A stretch of 50,605 nt of DNA, taken from positions 1-50,605 of the forward strand of contig MNQK01000010.1 of assembly GCA_001915385.1 (NCBI GenBank), given 5' to 3'. The DNA comes from Bacteroidales bacterium 52_46 (lineage in GTDB: Bacteria > Bacteroidota > Bacteroidia > Bacteroidales > Muribaculaceae). Below, in pieces: positions 43,126 to 50,605 of this stretch. The translations under genes were made by a program, and so were the position numbers. The notes under the pieces were generated by a model, which saw only the letters and a list, made by a program, of their open reading frames with translations, did no database searches and was not told the DNA's origin. Each line of letters starts with the position of its first letter. Positions within the stretch are counted from its first letter, which is position 1.

Positions 43126-43164
43126 GAACCGTCAGTCTGTGCCTCGGGGCACGATGAGCGGTTC
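43126..43164 (-). promoter_or_regulatory. Hairpin between groES and groEL
   Basis: GAACCG/CGGTTC encloses GTGCC TCGG GGCAC, giving a two-part stem with a tetraloop. It could protect or process the mRNA so that groES and groEL yields differ. Confidence 0.5.
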
Positions 43165-43188
43165 AGTTTTTGGTGCCAGTGGGGTGTA

Positions 43189-43461
43189 TTATTCGCACAC
43201 GGCGAGAATATCGCTCTGGCGCATGATAAGGTATTTGTTGCCTTCGACCTCGATTTCAGTGCCTGCGTATTTGCCGTAGAGCACGGTGTCGCCTTCCTTT
43301 ACTACCATCTCTTCATCTTTCGTACCGTTACCGGTGGCGAGAACGGTGCCTTTGAGAGGTTTCTCTTTTGCTGAGTCAGGAATGATGATGCCTGATACGG
43401 TCACTTCTTCTGCCGCGCAGGGGTTGATGAGCACGCGGTCGGCTAAGGGTTTAATTTTCAT
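43189..43461 (-). CDS. groES: Co-chaperonin GroES (10 kDa)
   Basis: 90 residues. It starts MKIKPLADRVLINPCAAEE, contains the mobile-loop region (EVTVSGIIIPDSAKEKP, about 19-35) and VKEGDTVLYGKYAGTEI (about 55-71). It caps GroEL. First gene of the operon, about 60 bases downstream of the putative sigma-54 start. Confidence 0.97.
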   Translation of the reverse strand: MKIKPLADRVLINPCAAEEVTVSGIIIPDSAKEKPLKGTVLATGNGTKDEEMVVKEGDTVLYGKYAGTEIEVEGNKYLIMRQSDILAVCE

Positions 43462-43533
43462 GATGGTTATATTTTTAGTTATTTATCTGTACTGTCGTTG
43501 TCGTGGCTTTTGCGGCCACATAATCATATTACA

Positions 43534-43547
43534 GCATATAGCGTGCC
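43534..43547 (-). promoter_or_regulatory. Sigma-54 type -24/-12 promoter of groESL
   Basis: On the minus strand TTTGGCACGCTATATGCTG carries GG (43547-43546), ten bases, then GC (43535-43534), the invariant GG-N10-GC, inside a near-consensus TGGCACG-N4-(T)TGC. Start of transcription would be near 43522. Confidence 0.6.
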
Positions 43548-43555
43548 AAACTCAT

Positions 43556-43613
43556 TTTTGTCAGTCATAAATGACAAAATGGCAACATTCATGTCAGAAT
43601 GCATGCCATTTTG
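43556..43613. promoter_or_regulatory. Inverted repeats upstream of the groESL promoter
   Basis: TTTTGTCA/TGACAAAA (43556-43563, 43572-43579) and CAAAATGGCA/TGCCATTTTG (43575-43584, 43604-43613) overlap and lie just upstream of the -24 box. They are candidates for activator (bEBP) or repressor binding. Confidence 0.5.
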
Positions 43614-43642
43614 TATAACAATGATATTTGTCGGAAAGTTCG

Positions 43643-44362
43643 TCAGCCGTTGCCGAGCGACGATTCTATCGCCTGTCGTGTCTGTTCTATTACCTCGGCG
43701 CGGGCGGCTTCGTCGGCGGGCGGGGCAATCGGCTTGTGTATCGTCAGCACGATGCGTCCCGGACGCGGCACATAGCGCGTACGCGGCATTATGTCGAACG
43801 AACCGTCGATGGTGACGGGCACAAGCGGCAGGTGGAATTCAAGCGCGAGCTGATATGCTCCTTTCTTGAATGGCCCCATCTTGCCGGTGAATGTGCGTGC
43901 CCCCTCGGGGAACACCACCAGCGACATGCCGTCGCGCAGACGCTTTTCCGCCGTTTCGATGGTGCGCCGGATAGCCGTCGGCGAACTGCGGTCCACGAAT
44001 ATGTGCCCGCATTTCTGGCACGTATATCCCACGAGCATGATTTTGCGCAGACTCTTCTTCATCATCCACTTGAAATTATGCCCGAGGTAGCCGTACACCG
44101 AGAAAATATCGTAGGCACCCTGATGGTTGGCTACAAATACGTAGGATGTGCGCTTGTCGATATTCTCCCTCCCTCTTACCGACACTTTCACGAGCGACAG
44201 GATGCAGAACACCTTGGCCCACACCATTGCCGGGTAATATCCCCACCATGAGCCGTTGCCTATGGCCGTGCCGATGAGGATGACGATGCATGTCAGCACT
44301 GTCAGCGAGAACAGCACCGGCACCGCGATAAGGAAGAAATATATATAATAAAGCGCGAGCAT
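43643..44362 (-). CDS. 1-acyl-sn-glycerol-3-phosphate acyltransferase
   Basis: 239 residues. An N-terminal hydrophobic anchor (about 5-50) precedes the PlsC/LPLAT domain, with the HX4D motif NHQGAYD (His79 region), the FPEGAR substrate motif (about 151-156) and VPVTIDGSF. It makes phosphatidic acid from lysophosphatidate at the inner membrane. It lies 23 bases after the glyA stop. Confidence 0.92.
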   Translation of the reverse strand: MLALYYIYFFLIAVPVLFSLTVLTCIVILIGTAIGNGSWWGYYPAMVWAKVFCILSLVKVSVRGRENIDKRTSYVFVANHQGAYDIFSVYGYLGHNFKWMMKKSLRKIMLVGYTCQKCGHIFVDRSSPTAIRRTIETAEKRLRDGMSLVVFPEGARTFTGKMGPFKKGAYQLALEFHLPLVPVTIDGSFDIMPRTRYVPRPGRIVLTIHKPIAPPADEAARAEVIEQTRQAIESSLGNG

Positions 44363-44385
44363 CTGACGTCGTGAGATTTACCGGA

Positions 44386-45666
44386 TTAGTAGGCGAACAT
44401 CGGGTAGTCCTTCATTGTGGCGTTGACTTTTTCGCGCACTGAAGCTATCACCTTGTCGTTTTCGGGGTTGGAGAGCACGGTGTCGATCATTTCGACGATT
44501 TCGCCCATGAGTTCCTCTTTGGCGCCGCGGGTAGTGATGGCTGCCGTGCCGAGACGGATACCCGAAGTCTGGAAGGGTGAGCGGCTGTCGAAGGGCACCA
44601 TGTTCTTGTTGGCGGTGATGTCGGCGTCGACGAGCACTTTTTCTGCCACTTTACCGGTGAGTTCGGGGAACTTGGTGCGGAGGTCTACGAGCATGCAGTG
44701 GTTGTCGGTGCCGCCCGATATGATTTTGTATCCTTTGTCGACAAGCGCCTGCGCCATGACTGCTGCGTTTTTCTTGACCTGTGCCTGATATTCCTTGTAT
44801 GAAGGCTGGAGAGCTTCGCCGAATGCCACTGCCTTGGCGGCTACGACATGTTCGAGCGGGCCGCCCTGCACGCCGGGGAACACAGCTGAGTCGATGAGCG
44901 ACGACATCTTGCGGACTACCCCCTTCGGCGTGGTCTTGCCCCAGGGATTGTCGAAATCCTTGCCGAGCAGGATGATACCGCCGCGCGGGCCGCGGAGTGT
45001 CTTGTGGGTGGTCGAAGTGACTATATGTGCGTATTTTACAGGGTTGTCAAGCAGTCCGGCTGCGATAAGTCCGGCGGGGTGGGCCATGTCGATCATGAGT
45101 ATGGCGCCGATTTCGTCGGCGAGACGGCGCATGCGGGCGTAGTCCCATTCGCGTGAGTAGGCGCTGGCGCCGCCCACGATGAGACGCGGACGCTCGCGGC
45201 GTGCCACTTCCTCCATCTGATCGTAGTCGATGAGGCCGGTATCCTCTTTTACGTTATATTCCAATGCCTGGAACATCAGGCCCGAGAAGTTGACGGGGCT
45301 TCCGTGCGACAGGTGGCCGCCGTGTGCGAGGTTGAGGCCGAGGAACTTGTCGCCCGGACGGAGCACCGACATGAACACTGCCATGTTGGCCTGCGCGCCC
45401 GAGTGGGGCTGTACGTTGGCGTATTCGGCTCCGAATATCTCCTTGATGCGGTCGATTGCCAGCTGTTCCGCTTCATCTACCACCTGGCAGCCGCCGTAGT
45501 AACGATGGCCGGGATAACCTTCGGCATACTTGTTGGTAAGGCATGAGCCCATCGCCTGCATTACCTGGTCGCTGACGAAGTTTTCCGATGCGATGAGTTC
45601 GATTCCTTTCTTTTGACGGTCATGCTCGCGGGCGATGATGTCGAAAATAGCATTGTCTCTTTCCAT
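44386..45666 (-). CDS. glyA: Serine hydroxymethyltransferase
   Basis: 426 residues. The PLP-lysine motif is VTSTTHKTLRGPRGG (Lys about 228), with ELIASENFVS near the N-terminus and GYPGHRYYGG. It interconverts serine and glycine with tetrahydrofolate in one-carbon metabolism. It is followed by plsC and preceded (45 bases) by a flavin reductase gene. Confidence 0.97.
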   Translation of the reverse strand: MERDNAIFDIIAREHDRQKKGIELIASENFVSDQVMQAMGSCLTNKYAEGYPGHRYYGGCQVVDEAEQLAIDRIKEIFGAEYANVQPHSGAQANMAVFMSVLRPGDKFLGLNLAHGGHLSHGSPVNFSGLMFQALEYNVKEDTGLIDYDQMEEVARRERPRLIVGGASAYSREWDYARMRRLADEIGAILMIDMAHPAGLIAAGLLDNPVKYAHIVTSTTHKTLRGPRGGIILLGKDFDNPWGKTTPKGVVRKMSSLIDSAVFPGVQGGPLEHVVAAKAVAFGEALQPSYKEYQAQVKKNAAVMAQALVDKGYKIISGGTDNHCMLVDLRTKFPELTGKVAEKVLVDADITANKNMVPFDSRSPFQTSGIRLGTAAITTRGAKEELMGEIVEMIDTVLSNPENDKVIASVREKVNATMKDYPMFAY

Positions 45667-45711
45667 AGATACTGTATATATTGGTAAAATTTATTTCTTC
45701 TTTTTGTCGGG

Positions 45712-46281
45712 TTATTTCTTTTTTACTGTCCAGCCGAAGCGGCCTATCTGCTCGCCCTGGCGGTAGTAGTTGCCGTGGCTGTAGTTGATGAGTCCGGCAT
45801 TGCCGAGGTTGAAGGCGCCGGTATCCGGGTCGATGAGGCTTTCGTCGGCTATTACATTGACTACCTCGGCTATGAACATGTCATGGCTGCCGAGAGGCAT
45901 TATCGTCTTGACACGGCATTCGATGCTGAGCGGCGATTCCTCGATGTAGGGGCAGCTTACCGCCACGCCCTGCGCCGGGGTCAGCCCCGTCTCTTTCCAT
46001 TTGTCGAAGTCGCGTCCCGATTTCACTCCCACCCAGTCGGTGGCGCGGGCGAGCGCCTCCGTGGTCAGGTTGATGGTGAACTGCATCGTTTCCTTTATCA
46101 TCGGATAGCTGTGGCGCTCGGGGCGTACCGAGATATAGCACATGGCCGGATTGGTGCATATCGTGCCTGTCCACGCCACGGTGAGCATGTTGGAGTGCTC
46201 GATGTCGCGCCCGCATGTCACGATGACGGCAGGCAGCGGATAGATCATCGTTCCCGGTTTCCAGTTCTGTTTCTTTGCCAT
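45712..46281 (-). CDS. Flavin reductase family protein
   Basis: 189 residues. The FMN-binding split-barrel pattern is visible: NMLTVAWTGTICTNPAMCYISVRPERHSY (about 31-59) and FTINLTTEALARATDWVGVKSGRDFDKW. Related proteins are flavoredoxin-like or DIM6/NTAB family reductases. The partner and substrate are unknown. Confidence 0.85.
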   Translation of the reverse strand: MAKKQNWKPGTMIYPLPAVIVTCGRDIEHSNMLTVAWTGTICTNPAMCYISVRPERHSYPMIKETMQFTINLTTEALARATDWVGVKSGRDFDKWKETGLTPAQGVAVSCPYIEESPLSIECRVKTIMPLGSHDMFIAEVVNVIADESLIDPDTGAFNLGNAGLINYSHGNYYRQGEQIGRFGWTVKKK

Positions 46282-46337
46282 TATGGTAGTCTGAAAGTAT
46301 AAACCGTATTAAGACTAAAAGATAATAAAGAGAAAAA

Positions 46338-46389
46338 TATCAAATCAATCCGTACATAATCCGTACATAATCTGTGTCCGGATTGATTT
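46338..46389 (-). terminator. Terminator of the pyrBI operon
   Basis: A perfect 11-bp stem, AAATCAATCCG (46342-46352) with CGGATTGATTT (46379-46389), overlaps the pyrI stop codon and is followed on the minus strand by GATATTTTTCTC. Its loop contains a direct repeat CCGTACATAAT twice. Confidence 0.7.
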
Positions 46390-46849
46390 ATATTATGTCG
46401 GCTTTGGCGCCGGTGGTGGCGTGGTTGCAATAGTGACAGCGTATGGTGCGTGTCTTGGGGTCGACTACCTCAAATCGGGTTGCCATCGGCTCGTTGTTGG
46501 TGATGCACTTCGGGTTGGAGCAGCGCACTATTCCCACAACCGTCTGGGGCAGTACTACAGGCCGTTTCTCCACCACGTGGTAGTCGCGTATGATGTTGAC
46601 CACCGCAGTCGGAGCAACGAGTGCGACGCGGTTGAGTACTTTCTCGGGAAATGTGACGTCGGCAATCTTGATAATGCCTTTGGCCCCGAGTTTGTGGCTC
46701 ATGAGGTTGTTGCCGATGGTAAGCTGGTTGGAGAGATTCTCCACCCCCAATATCTTGACGCATTTGAACAGCTGGTCGGCCGGGATATGGTCTATCACGG
46801 TGCCGTTGCGCAGAGCCGCAACTGCGAGCGATGTCTTGTTGGTTGTCAT
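46388..46849 (-). CDS. pyrI: Aspartate carbamoyltransferase regulatory chain
   Basis: 153 residues, the usual length. The N-terminal allosteric domain (about 1-100) includes ALRNGTVIDHIPADQLFK and LGAKGIIKIADVTFPE. The C-terminal zinc domain has CSNPKCI (about 110-116) and CHYC (about 140-143), the four zinc cysteines. It binds nucleotides and, with PyrB, forms the regulated ATCase. 48 bases after pyrB. Confidence 0.96.
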   Translation of the reverse strand: MTTNKTSLAVAALRNGTVIDHIPADQLFKCVKILGVENLSNQLTIGNNLMSHKLGAKGIIKIADVTFPEKVLNRVALVAPTAVVNIIRDYHVVEKRPVVLPQTVVGIVRCSNPKCITNNEPMATRFEVVDPKTRTIRCHYCNHATTGAKADII

Positions 46850-46897
46850 TCTGATATGTTTTTTACCGTTAAAGATGATATTACGGATTGCCGCCGG

Positions 46898-47818
46898 TTA
46901 TGCGTCGGGAGTTATCTGGAGCGCGTCGCAGATCAGAGCCTGGCGCATGTACAGGCCGTTGCGGGCCTGATTGAAATAGTATGCCTTCGGATTGTCGTCC
47001 ACGTCGGGCGCAATCTCGTTGACACGGGGCAGCGGATGGAGTATGCGCAGATTGTCGCGCGAGTTGTCGAGCATCGAATTGCGCAGCGTGTACAGATCCT
47101 TCACCCGTTCATACTCGGCAAGGTCGGTGAAGCGCTCGCGCTGCACGCGTGTCATGTATATTATGTCGGATGAGTCGATTACCTCGGGCGAGAAGTCAGT
47201 GTGTATGCTGTAGTCTATGCCCTGTTCGTCGCAATATTTCAGATACTCCTTAGGCATCTGCAGTTCGTCGCAGGCTACGAAGCGGAACGTCGGGCTGAAA
47301 TATTTCATCGCCATGATGAGGGAGTGGACGGTGCGTCCGTATTTGAGGTCGCCCACCAAAGTGATGGTAAGACCCTGCAGCGTTCCCTGAGTCTTGTAGA
47401 TGGAGTAGAGGTCGAGCATCGTCTGCGACGGGTGCTGGTTGGCGCCGTCGCCCGCGTTGATTACAGGCACGTCGGTCACCTCGGCGGCATATCTTGCCGC
47501 GCCCTCGAGATAGTGGCGCATGATTATCAGATCGACATAGTTCGACACCATCTTTATCGTGTCCTTCAGGGTCTCGCCCTTTGACGATGAAGTAGTGTTG
47601 GCGTCGGCAAAACCGATGATACGGCCTCCGAGGCGGTTGACCGCCGTCTCGAAACTCAGTCGCGTACGTGTTGACGGTTCAAAAAAAAGCGTCCCCACAA
47701 CTTTCCCGTCAAGGATTTTGTGATTGGGATGCTCTTCAAAATAGCGGGCCTGCTCCAGAAGATGGAGCATCTTCTCTTTGCTCAAGTCGGAGATAGATAC
47801 CAAGCTGTGCTGATTCAT
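46898..47818 (-). CDS. pyrB: Aspartate carbamoyltransferase catalytic chain
   Basis: 306 residues from the ATG at 47818 (MNQHSLVSISDLSKEKML); a longer frame to 47917 crosses the promoter and is rejected. The carbamoyl-phosphate motif is FEPSTRTRLSFE (about 50-61) and HPSQTMLDLYSI (about 133-144) is also present. It makes N-carbamoyl-aspartate, the first pyrimidine-specific step. A promoter is found at 47893-47924. Confidence 0.96.
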   Translation of the reverse strand: MNQHSLVSISDLSKEKMLHLLEQARYFEEHPNHKILDGKVVGTLFFEPSTRTRLSFETAVNRLGGRIIGFADANTTSSSKGETLKDTIKMVSNYVDLIIMRHYLEGAARYAAEVTDVPVINAGDGANQHPSQTMLDLYSIYKTQGTLQGLTITLVGDLKYGRTVHSLIMAMKYFSPTFRFVACDELQMPKEYLKYCDEQGIDYSIHTDFSPEVIDSSDIIYMTRVQRERFTDLAEYERVKDLYTLRNSMLDNSRDNLRILHPLPRVNEIAPDVDDNPKAYYFNQARNGLYMRQALICDALQITPDA

Positions 47819-47892
47819 TGCAGTGAGATATTTAGAGGGGAGTCCCAATCCGTGGAAAAACCGCGTCGGCATCCCCCGTGGCTGTTTGCCTG

Positions 47893-47924
47893 CAAAATTA
47901 CAAAAATCCCCCCGCACTTACAAC
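47893..47924 (-). promoter_or_regulatory. Promoter of pyrBI
   Basis: On the minus strand GTTG (47924-47921; three of four), 20 bases, then TAATTTTG (47900-47893), a full -7 match, about 75 bases before the pyrB start. Confidence 0.55.
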
Positions 47925-48052
47925 CCCCACCACCAAAAAACCACACCTCCCCCAATCTTTTTTATTCACAGTTTGCTATACGCATGATTGATTGTGTCAT
48001 GCTGTTTTAAATTATGTAATTTATGATTCAAGGTCGCTCAAGTCAAAATACA

Positions 48053-48259
48053 TTAGTCGTGTGTCTTGATTTTCATCTCCCTGTTTGTATCCTTGTGCTT
48101 GAGGATGTATGTCATGGCAAGCAATGTCTTTCGATATAAGGGCGCATCATTAACGATAAAGTCATTAATGTCCTCATCTCCACAATCGAATTGCTTGACA
48201 TTTTCATTCAATCCGAGTTTTCGTATCTCATAATCAGCTAATATCTCCTCAGCTCGCAT
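48053..48259 (-). pseudogene. Truncated GNAT N-acetyltransferase (toxin-like)
   Basis: 68 residues that match the N-terminal part of GNAT toxins (NVKQFDCGDEDINDFIVNDAPLYRKTLLAMTYIL). Full-length relatives have about 160-180 residues and an acetyl-CoA-binding loop, absent here. The coding sequence stops at a TAA after KTHD and no continuation is seen in other frames. It is therefore a remnant. It lies 43 bases after a small antitoxin-like gene. Confidence 0.65.
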
Positions 48260-48302
48260 AGTAGATTATTTATTAACTAAAATGCTCATTGCTAATTTAT
48301 AA

Positions 48303-48431
48303 TTAGCCATAATTAGCCATTCGCCTACGCTTTTTTTCAGATGATTCAACGCGAGTCGTGTTCATGTGTTCAATAAACCGACGGGCATCCTCACCTTCCA
48401 ATACAGGTGTTTCTTTAATAGGTCGTGCCAT
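48303..48431 (-). CDS. Small antitoxin-like protein
   Basis: 42 residues starting MARPIKETPVLEGEDARRFI and ending KKRRRMANYG. Similar short proteins beginning MARPI.ETP.L.G.DA.RF precede GNAT toxin genes in Bacteroidales genomes. Usual versions run on past NYE, so this one may also be shortened at its C-terminus. Placement just before the broken GNAT gene supports a decayed toxin-antitoxin pair. Confidence 0.6.
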   Translation of the reverse strand: MARPIKETPVLEGEDARRFIEHMNTTRVESSEKKRRRMANYG

Positions 48432-48555
48432 AGTTTTATTCTCATTATCAAGTAGATTACAAAATTACGATAAAATTCCGAGACTTTTGACTTTTTATAA
48501 GTATTTAAGTCAGATGCCTTTGTTTTTTATCGGAAAGACAAATGTCGAGACATTA

Positions 48556-49515
48556 TCAGTCGATATCCTCGAACTCGTCGGGAATATCGGCAAGTCTCTC
48601 GCTGATGTATTCGGGGTCGATATTCGCTTCGTCAAGCCAGGCGGCAAACATGTCGAAATTATCAAATCCGTAAAATGCTACAACCTCTTTTTTAGTCTGT
48701 TTGTCGATTTTGCTGATATTTTCAGCTATATCGCGCAGTCTGCAATATTCATATACGCCTCCGCAGTCCTCGATGGGTTGCATGTCGCATTTCCATTTTT
48801 TTAATTCCGCCACATCTTCGTCACGTTCCATGACTTCAAGCACGCTGACGGTGAAAATCCAGTCATCGCCAAAGTCATAGACATATTCGAGTTTGTCGCC
48901 CTTTTTGGCGAGAAATGCCGTTACAGGCGTTTTATCCGCGTCATGCGTCCATTCTTCAAGTCCATACCCGTATTCGTCTTTTACAGGAATACCTATCTGT
49001 AAATCCGGTTGATATGCCAGGCGTTGGAATTGCCACAGATGGCAGTTCATAAGTCCTGTTGCAGCCTGAATGGCATAGTGGAGCTGCGAGAAATTGAAAT
49101 CGGCCGGAATGACAAGTTCGCGCCACATAGGCGGCTTGCTGACATCCTTCATCTGCACCTTAATCCGAAGCGATTTCTTATCGGCATCAGCCATCGGAAC
49201 CACCTTGTCGTTGATAGGCCGCAAAGTCAGGGAAGGCCTTAAATCCTCATCCTCATCTTCAAATTCGTATTCCTCGAAATCATCGTCAAAAGGATAATCC
49301 GACATATCAAGCATGGTTTTCTTTATCTTTTCCCTGTCAATGTCGCTTTTGAGAAAACTGTCATATTCTTCCGCACTGATACCCATCTCCGCCATAGTGG
49401 TCATAAGCATCAGCCTCATATCGCCTAATTTTTCATACATACTGTCAGTCATCTCCTTTTTGCCGTTTTTTACAGGTATAGGATTCTCATATATCCGCGT
49501 TTTCTTTTTTGCCAT
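48556..49515 (-). CDS. Plasmid pRiA4b ORF-3 family protein
   Basis: 319 residues. The N-terminal third is charged and includes a strongly acidic run (FDDDFEEYEFEDEDED, about 76-91). The ORF-3/IS1096 passenger-like domain follows (about 110-260) with IKVQMKDVSKPPMWRELVIP, FSQLHYAIQAATGLMNCHLW and LEYVYDFGDDW. Function unknown; the family is common in plasmids and integrated elements. A -7 box and an inverted repeat are just upstream. Confidence 0.85.
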   Translation of the reverse strand: MAKKKTRIYENPIPVKNGKKEMTDSMYEKLGDMRLMLMTTMAEMGISAEEYDSFLKSDIDREKIKKTMLDMSDYPFDDDFEEYEFEDEDEDLRPSLTLRPINDKVVPMADADKKSLRIKVQMKDVSKPPMWRELVIPADFNFSQLHYAIQAATGLMNCHLWQFQRLAYQPDLQIGIPVKDEYGYGLEEWTHDADKTPVTAFLAKKGDKLEYVYDFGDDWIFTVSVLEVMERDEDVAELKKWKCDMQPIEDCGGVYEYCRLRDIAENISKIDKQTKKEVVAFYGFDNFDMFAAWLDEANIDPEYISERLADIPDEFEDID

Positions 49516-49551
49516 CTCGTATATGTTTTTATTAATTGCGTATTTTATTTT

Positions 49552-49592
49552 GTCAGTAATATATTCAAGAGTTTACTGACTTTACAAAGATA
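49552..49592 (-). promoter_or_regulatory. -7 box and overlapping operator-like repeat of the pRiA4b-like gene
   Basis: TATCTTTG on minus (49592-49585) is a full -7 match. GTCAGTAA/TTACTGAC (49552-49559, 49573-49580) covers the expected transcript start, so a bound protein would block it. Confidence 0.45.
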
Positions 49593-49717
49593 ATTATTCC
49601 CAACTATATAAAAGTATTTCGCCTCAAAAAAATCATCTTTTTGGCATTTTAAACCGTATGGTCAAATAAAATACATGCACCACATGCCTACCATCAACAT
49701 TTGATATTGCACGGCTA

Positions 49718-50263
49718 TCAGTATCCGCGCCTTTTACGCCTCTCGCGGCTCATAGCCTCCTTGAGGCCGCCGTCTTCAAGAAATTGCGCTTCAAGCGCTT
49801 TAAGGACTTTGGCTAACATGGCTTCCATTTGTCGTATTAAAGTGAGCATGATGTTGGCGACAGTCTCGTTGGAGCGAGTCTCGCATTTATCGACATATTC
49901 ACGCGCATCATAGTGGGTACGGCTGTAATTTCGCGTAGCGAGGGTGCGGGAGTCATCTTTGCTCCATATCTCGCATTTATGTTGCCGCAGAAAATCAGCA
50001 TAGTCCTCACGCAGTTCCATTACCGACCCACGGGCTACGCCGATAAGTTTTATGCACATTTCGATTGACACGGTGCCGTCACTGACACCCTCAACGATAT
50101 TCTGCTTGCAGGAACGTGCTGCCTGCCGCATCTGGTCGATGGTGCGCGACCCGCGCGGAAGTGCACGGCTTATGAACATCTCTGTAACGTCGCAGATTAT
50201 CACCGATTTGCGGTACACATTCCACGATGTATATTCACCTGATATTTTCAAGAAACCATTCAT
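49718..50263 (-). CDS. Four-helix-bundle (S23/IVP-like) protein
   Basis: 181 residues, mostly helical: SRTIDQMRQAARSCKQNIVEG (about 39-59), then VSIEMCIKLIGVARGSVMELREDYADFL (about 65-92), and a C-terminal region with AMLAKVLKALEAQFLEDGGLKEAMSRER. QxRRAA..I..NI.EG and SxxE....L..A.GS..EL patterns belong to the four-helix-bundle family known from 23S rRNA intervening sequences, which in Bacteroidetes is often a stand-alone gene of unknown function. Single gene. Confidence 0.82.
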   Translation of the reverse strand: MNGFLKISGEYTSWNVYRKSVIICDVTEMFISRALPRGSRTIDQMRQAARSCKQNIVEGVSDGTVSIEMCIKLIGVARGSVMELREDYADFLRQHKCEIWSKDDSRTLATRNYSRTHYDAREYVDKCETRSNETVANIMLTLIRQMEAMLAKVLKALEAQFLEDGGLKEAMSRERRKRRGY

Positions 50264-50605
50264 TCCCGGGTCATTTTTGCGTAGAATTTGAATAAATGCC
50301 TTAATTGCGAATTTAATAATTTTTCGCGAGATTAACGGCAGGTAAATACAAAATTTTACAATCTCAAAATTCCATACGGTTTATTTTATGTGAAGTATGT
50401 AATTTATGTATTTTATGTGATTTATGTGGTCTCATACATACATAACATAAAATACATAAATTACATACTTCACATACTCCGATACATCACATACAATACA
50501 TAAATTACCATAGCACATGACATTTTTAAGACGTTTTAGCCGCTTCGTTTTTAACATTTGACCAAAAGTCGTGCAGTAGGTTGACATATCCATATCTAAA
50601 AATGC
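50264..50605. other. AT-rich right end with a long palindrome
   Basis: No gene is supported in these 342 bases. The region contains a perfect palindrome (see next entry) and further ACATAAATTAC-like repeats to about 50509. Confidence 0.5.
50387..50476. repeat. Perfect 32-bp inverted repeat built of TATGT/ACATA units
   Basis: Arms 50387-50418 and 50445-50476 are fully complementary, with a 26-base spacer. Both arms consist of short TTATGTA-type units, so slippage and inversion may both have contributed. Confidence 0.85.

Noticed and set aside
1..50605. CRISPR arrays, tRNA and rRNA genes
   Set aside because: No regularly spaced direct repeats, no tRNA cloverleaf with a GTTCRA arm and no rRNA segments were seen.

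Overview
The window looks like a chromosomal segment of a Bacteroidales gut bacterium, most likely close to Muribaculaceae. The evidence is the gene content (EFR1-type ferredoxin, DUF2027-Smr, DUF5683, GldH, RicT-like PSP1 protein, BspA-type repeat protein with a T9SS-like tail), the weak or absent Shine-Dalgarno sequences, and repeated matches to the Bacteroidetes promoter TTTG-N19/21-TAnnTTTG. GC is about 50-55% in the housekeeping genes and much lower in the accessory patches.

Layout. 1-1.1 kb: an exported beta-barrel protein and GC-rich palindromes. 1.1-10.0 kb: minus-strand genes for a small ferredoxin, a flavodoxin-ferredoxin protein, an Smr protein, ruvC, DUF4286, queA, an MltD-like lytic transglycosylase, a DUF5683 protein, parB and parA. 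10.2-11.0 kb: surE on plus, closed by a very strong hairpin. 11.2-13.5 kb: an AlbA_2-type ATP-binding/HTH protein in AT-rich DNA. 13.5-22.6 kb: minus-strand lipoprotein, histidine acid phosphatase, galE, U32 peptidase, metA, an exported DnaJ-like zinc-finger protein, a PHP phosphatase and a TPR/PD40 protein. 22.6-26.4 kb: a palindromic element, a promoter followed by a highly structured RNA, a frameshifted BspA-like surface protein and a foldback element. 26.4-28.0 kb: guaA. 28.1-30.0 kb: an AT-rich restriction-modification pair that is an obvious homologue of EcoRI and M.EcoRI. 30.0-39.7 kb: an OmpA-family lipoprotein (minus), then plus-strand clc, a coiled-coil protein, zapA, rny, ricT-like, gldH, an M24 peptidase and cca. 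39.7-41.4 kb: a TonB-plug/carboxypeptidase-regulatory-like protein among repeats. 41.4-47.9 kb: groEL-groES behind a sigma-54 type promoter, plsC, glyA, a flavin reductase and pyrI-pyrB. 48.0-50.6 kb: a broken toxin-antitoxin-like GNAT pair, a pRiA4b ORF-3 family protein, a four-helix-bundle protein and a long AT-rich palindrome.

Most of the window is ordinary core metabolism and cell-cycle machinery. The points of most interest are the EcoRI-type R-M module inserted between guaA and an ompA-like gene, with a 27-bp perfect hairpin at its right edge that copies the end of the ompA-like gene; the unidentified structured RNA with a textbook promoter; the 59-bp tandem duplication that switches the BspA-like gene out of frame; two copies of a 161-bp foldback element; and the sigma-54 signature upstream of groESL. 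All readings come from inspection only; no database search or folding program was run.
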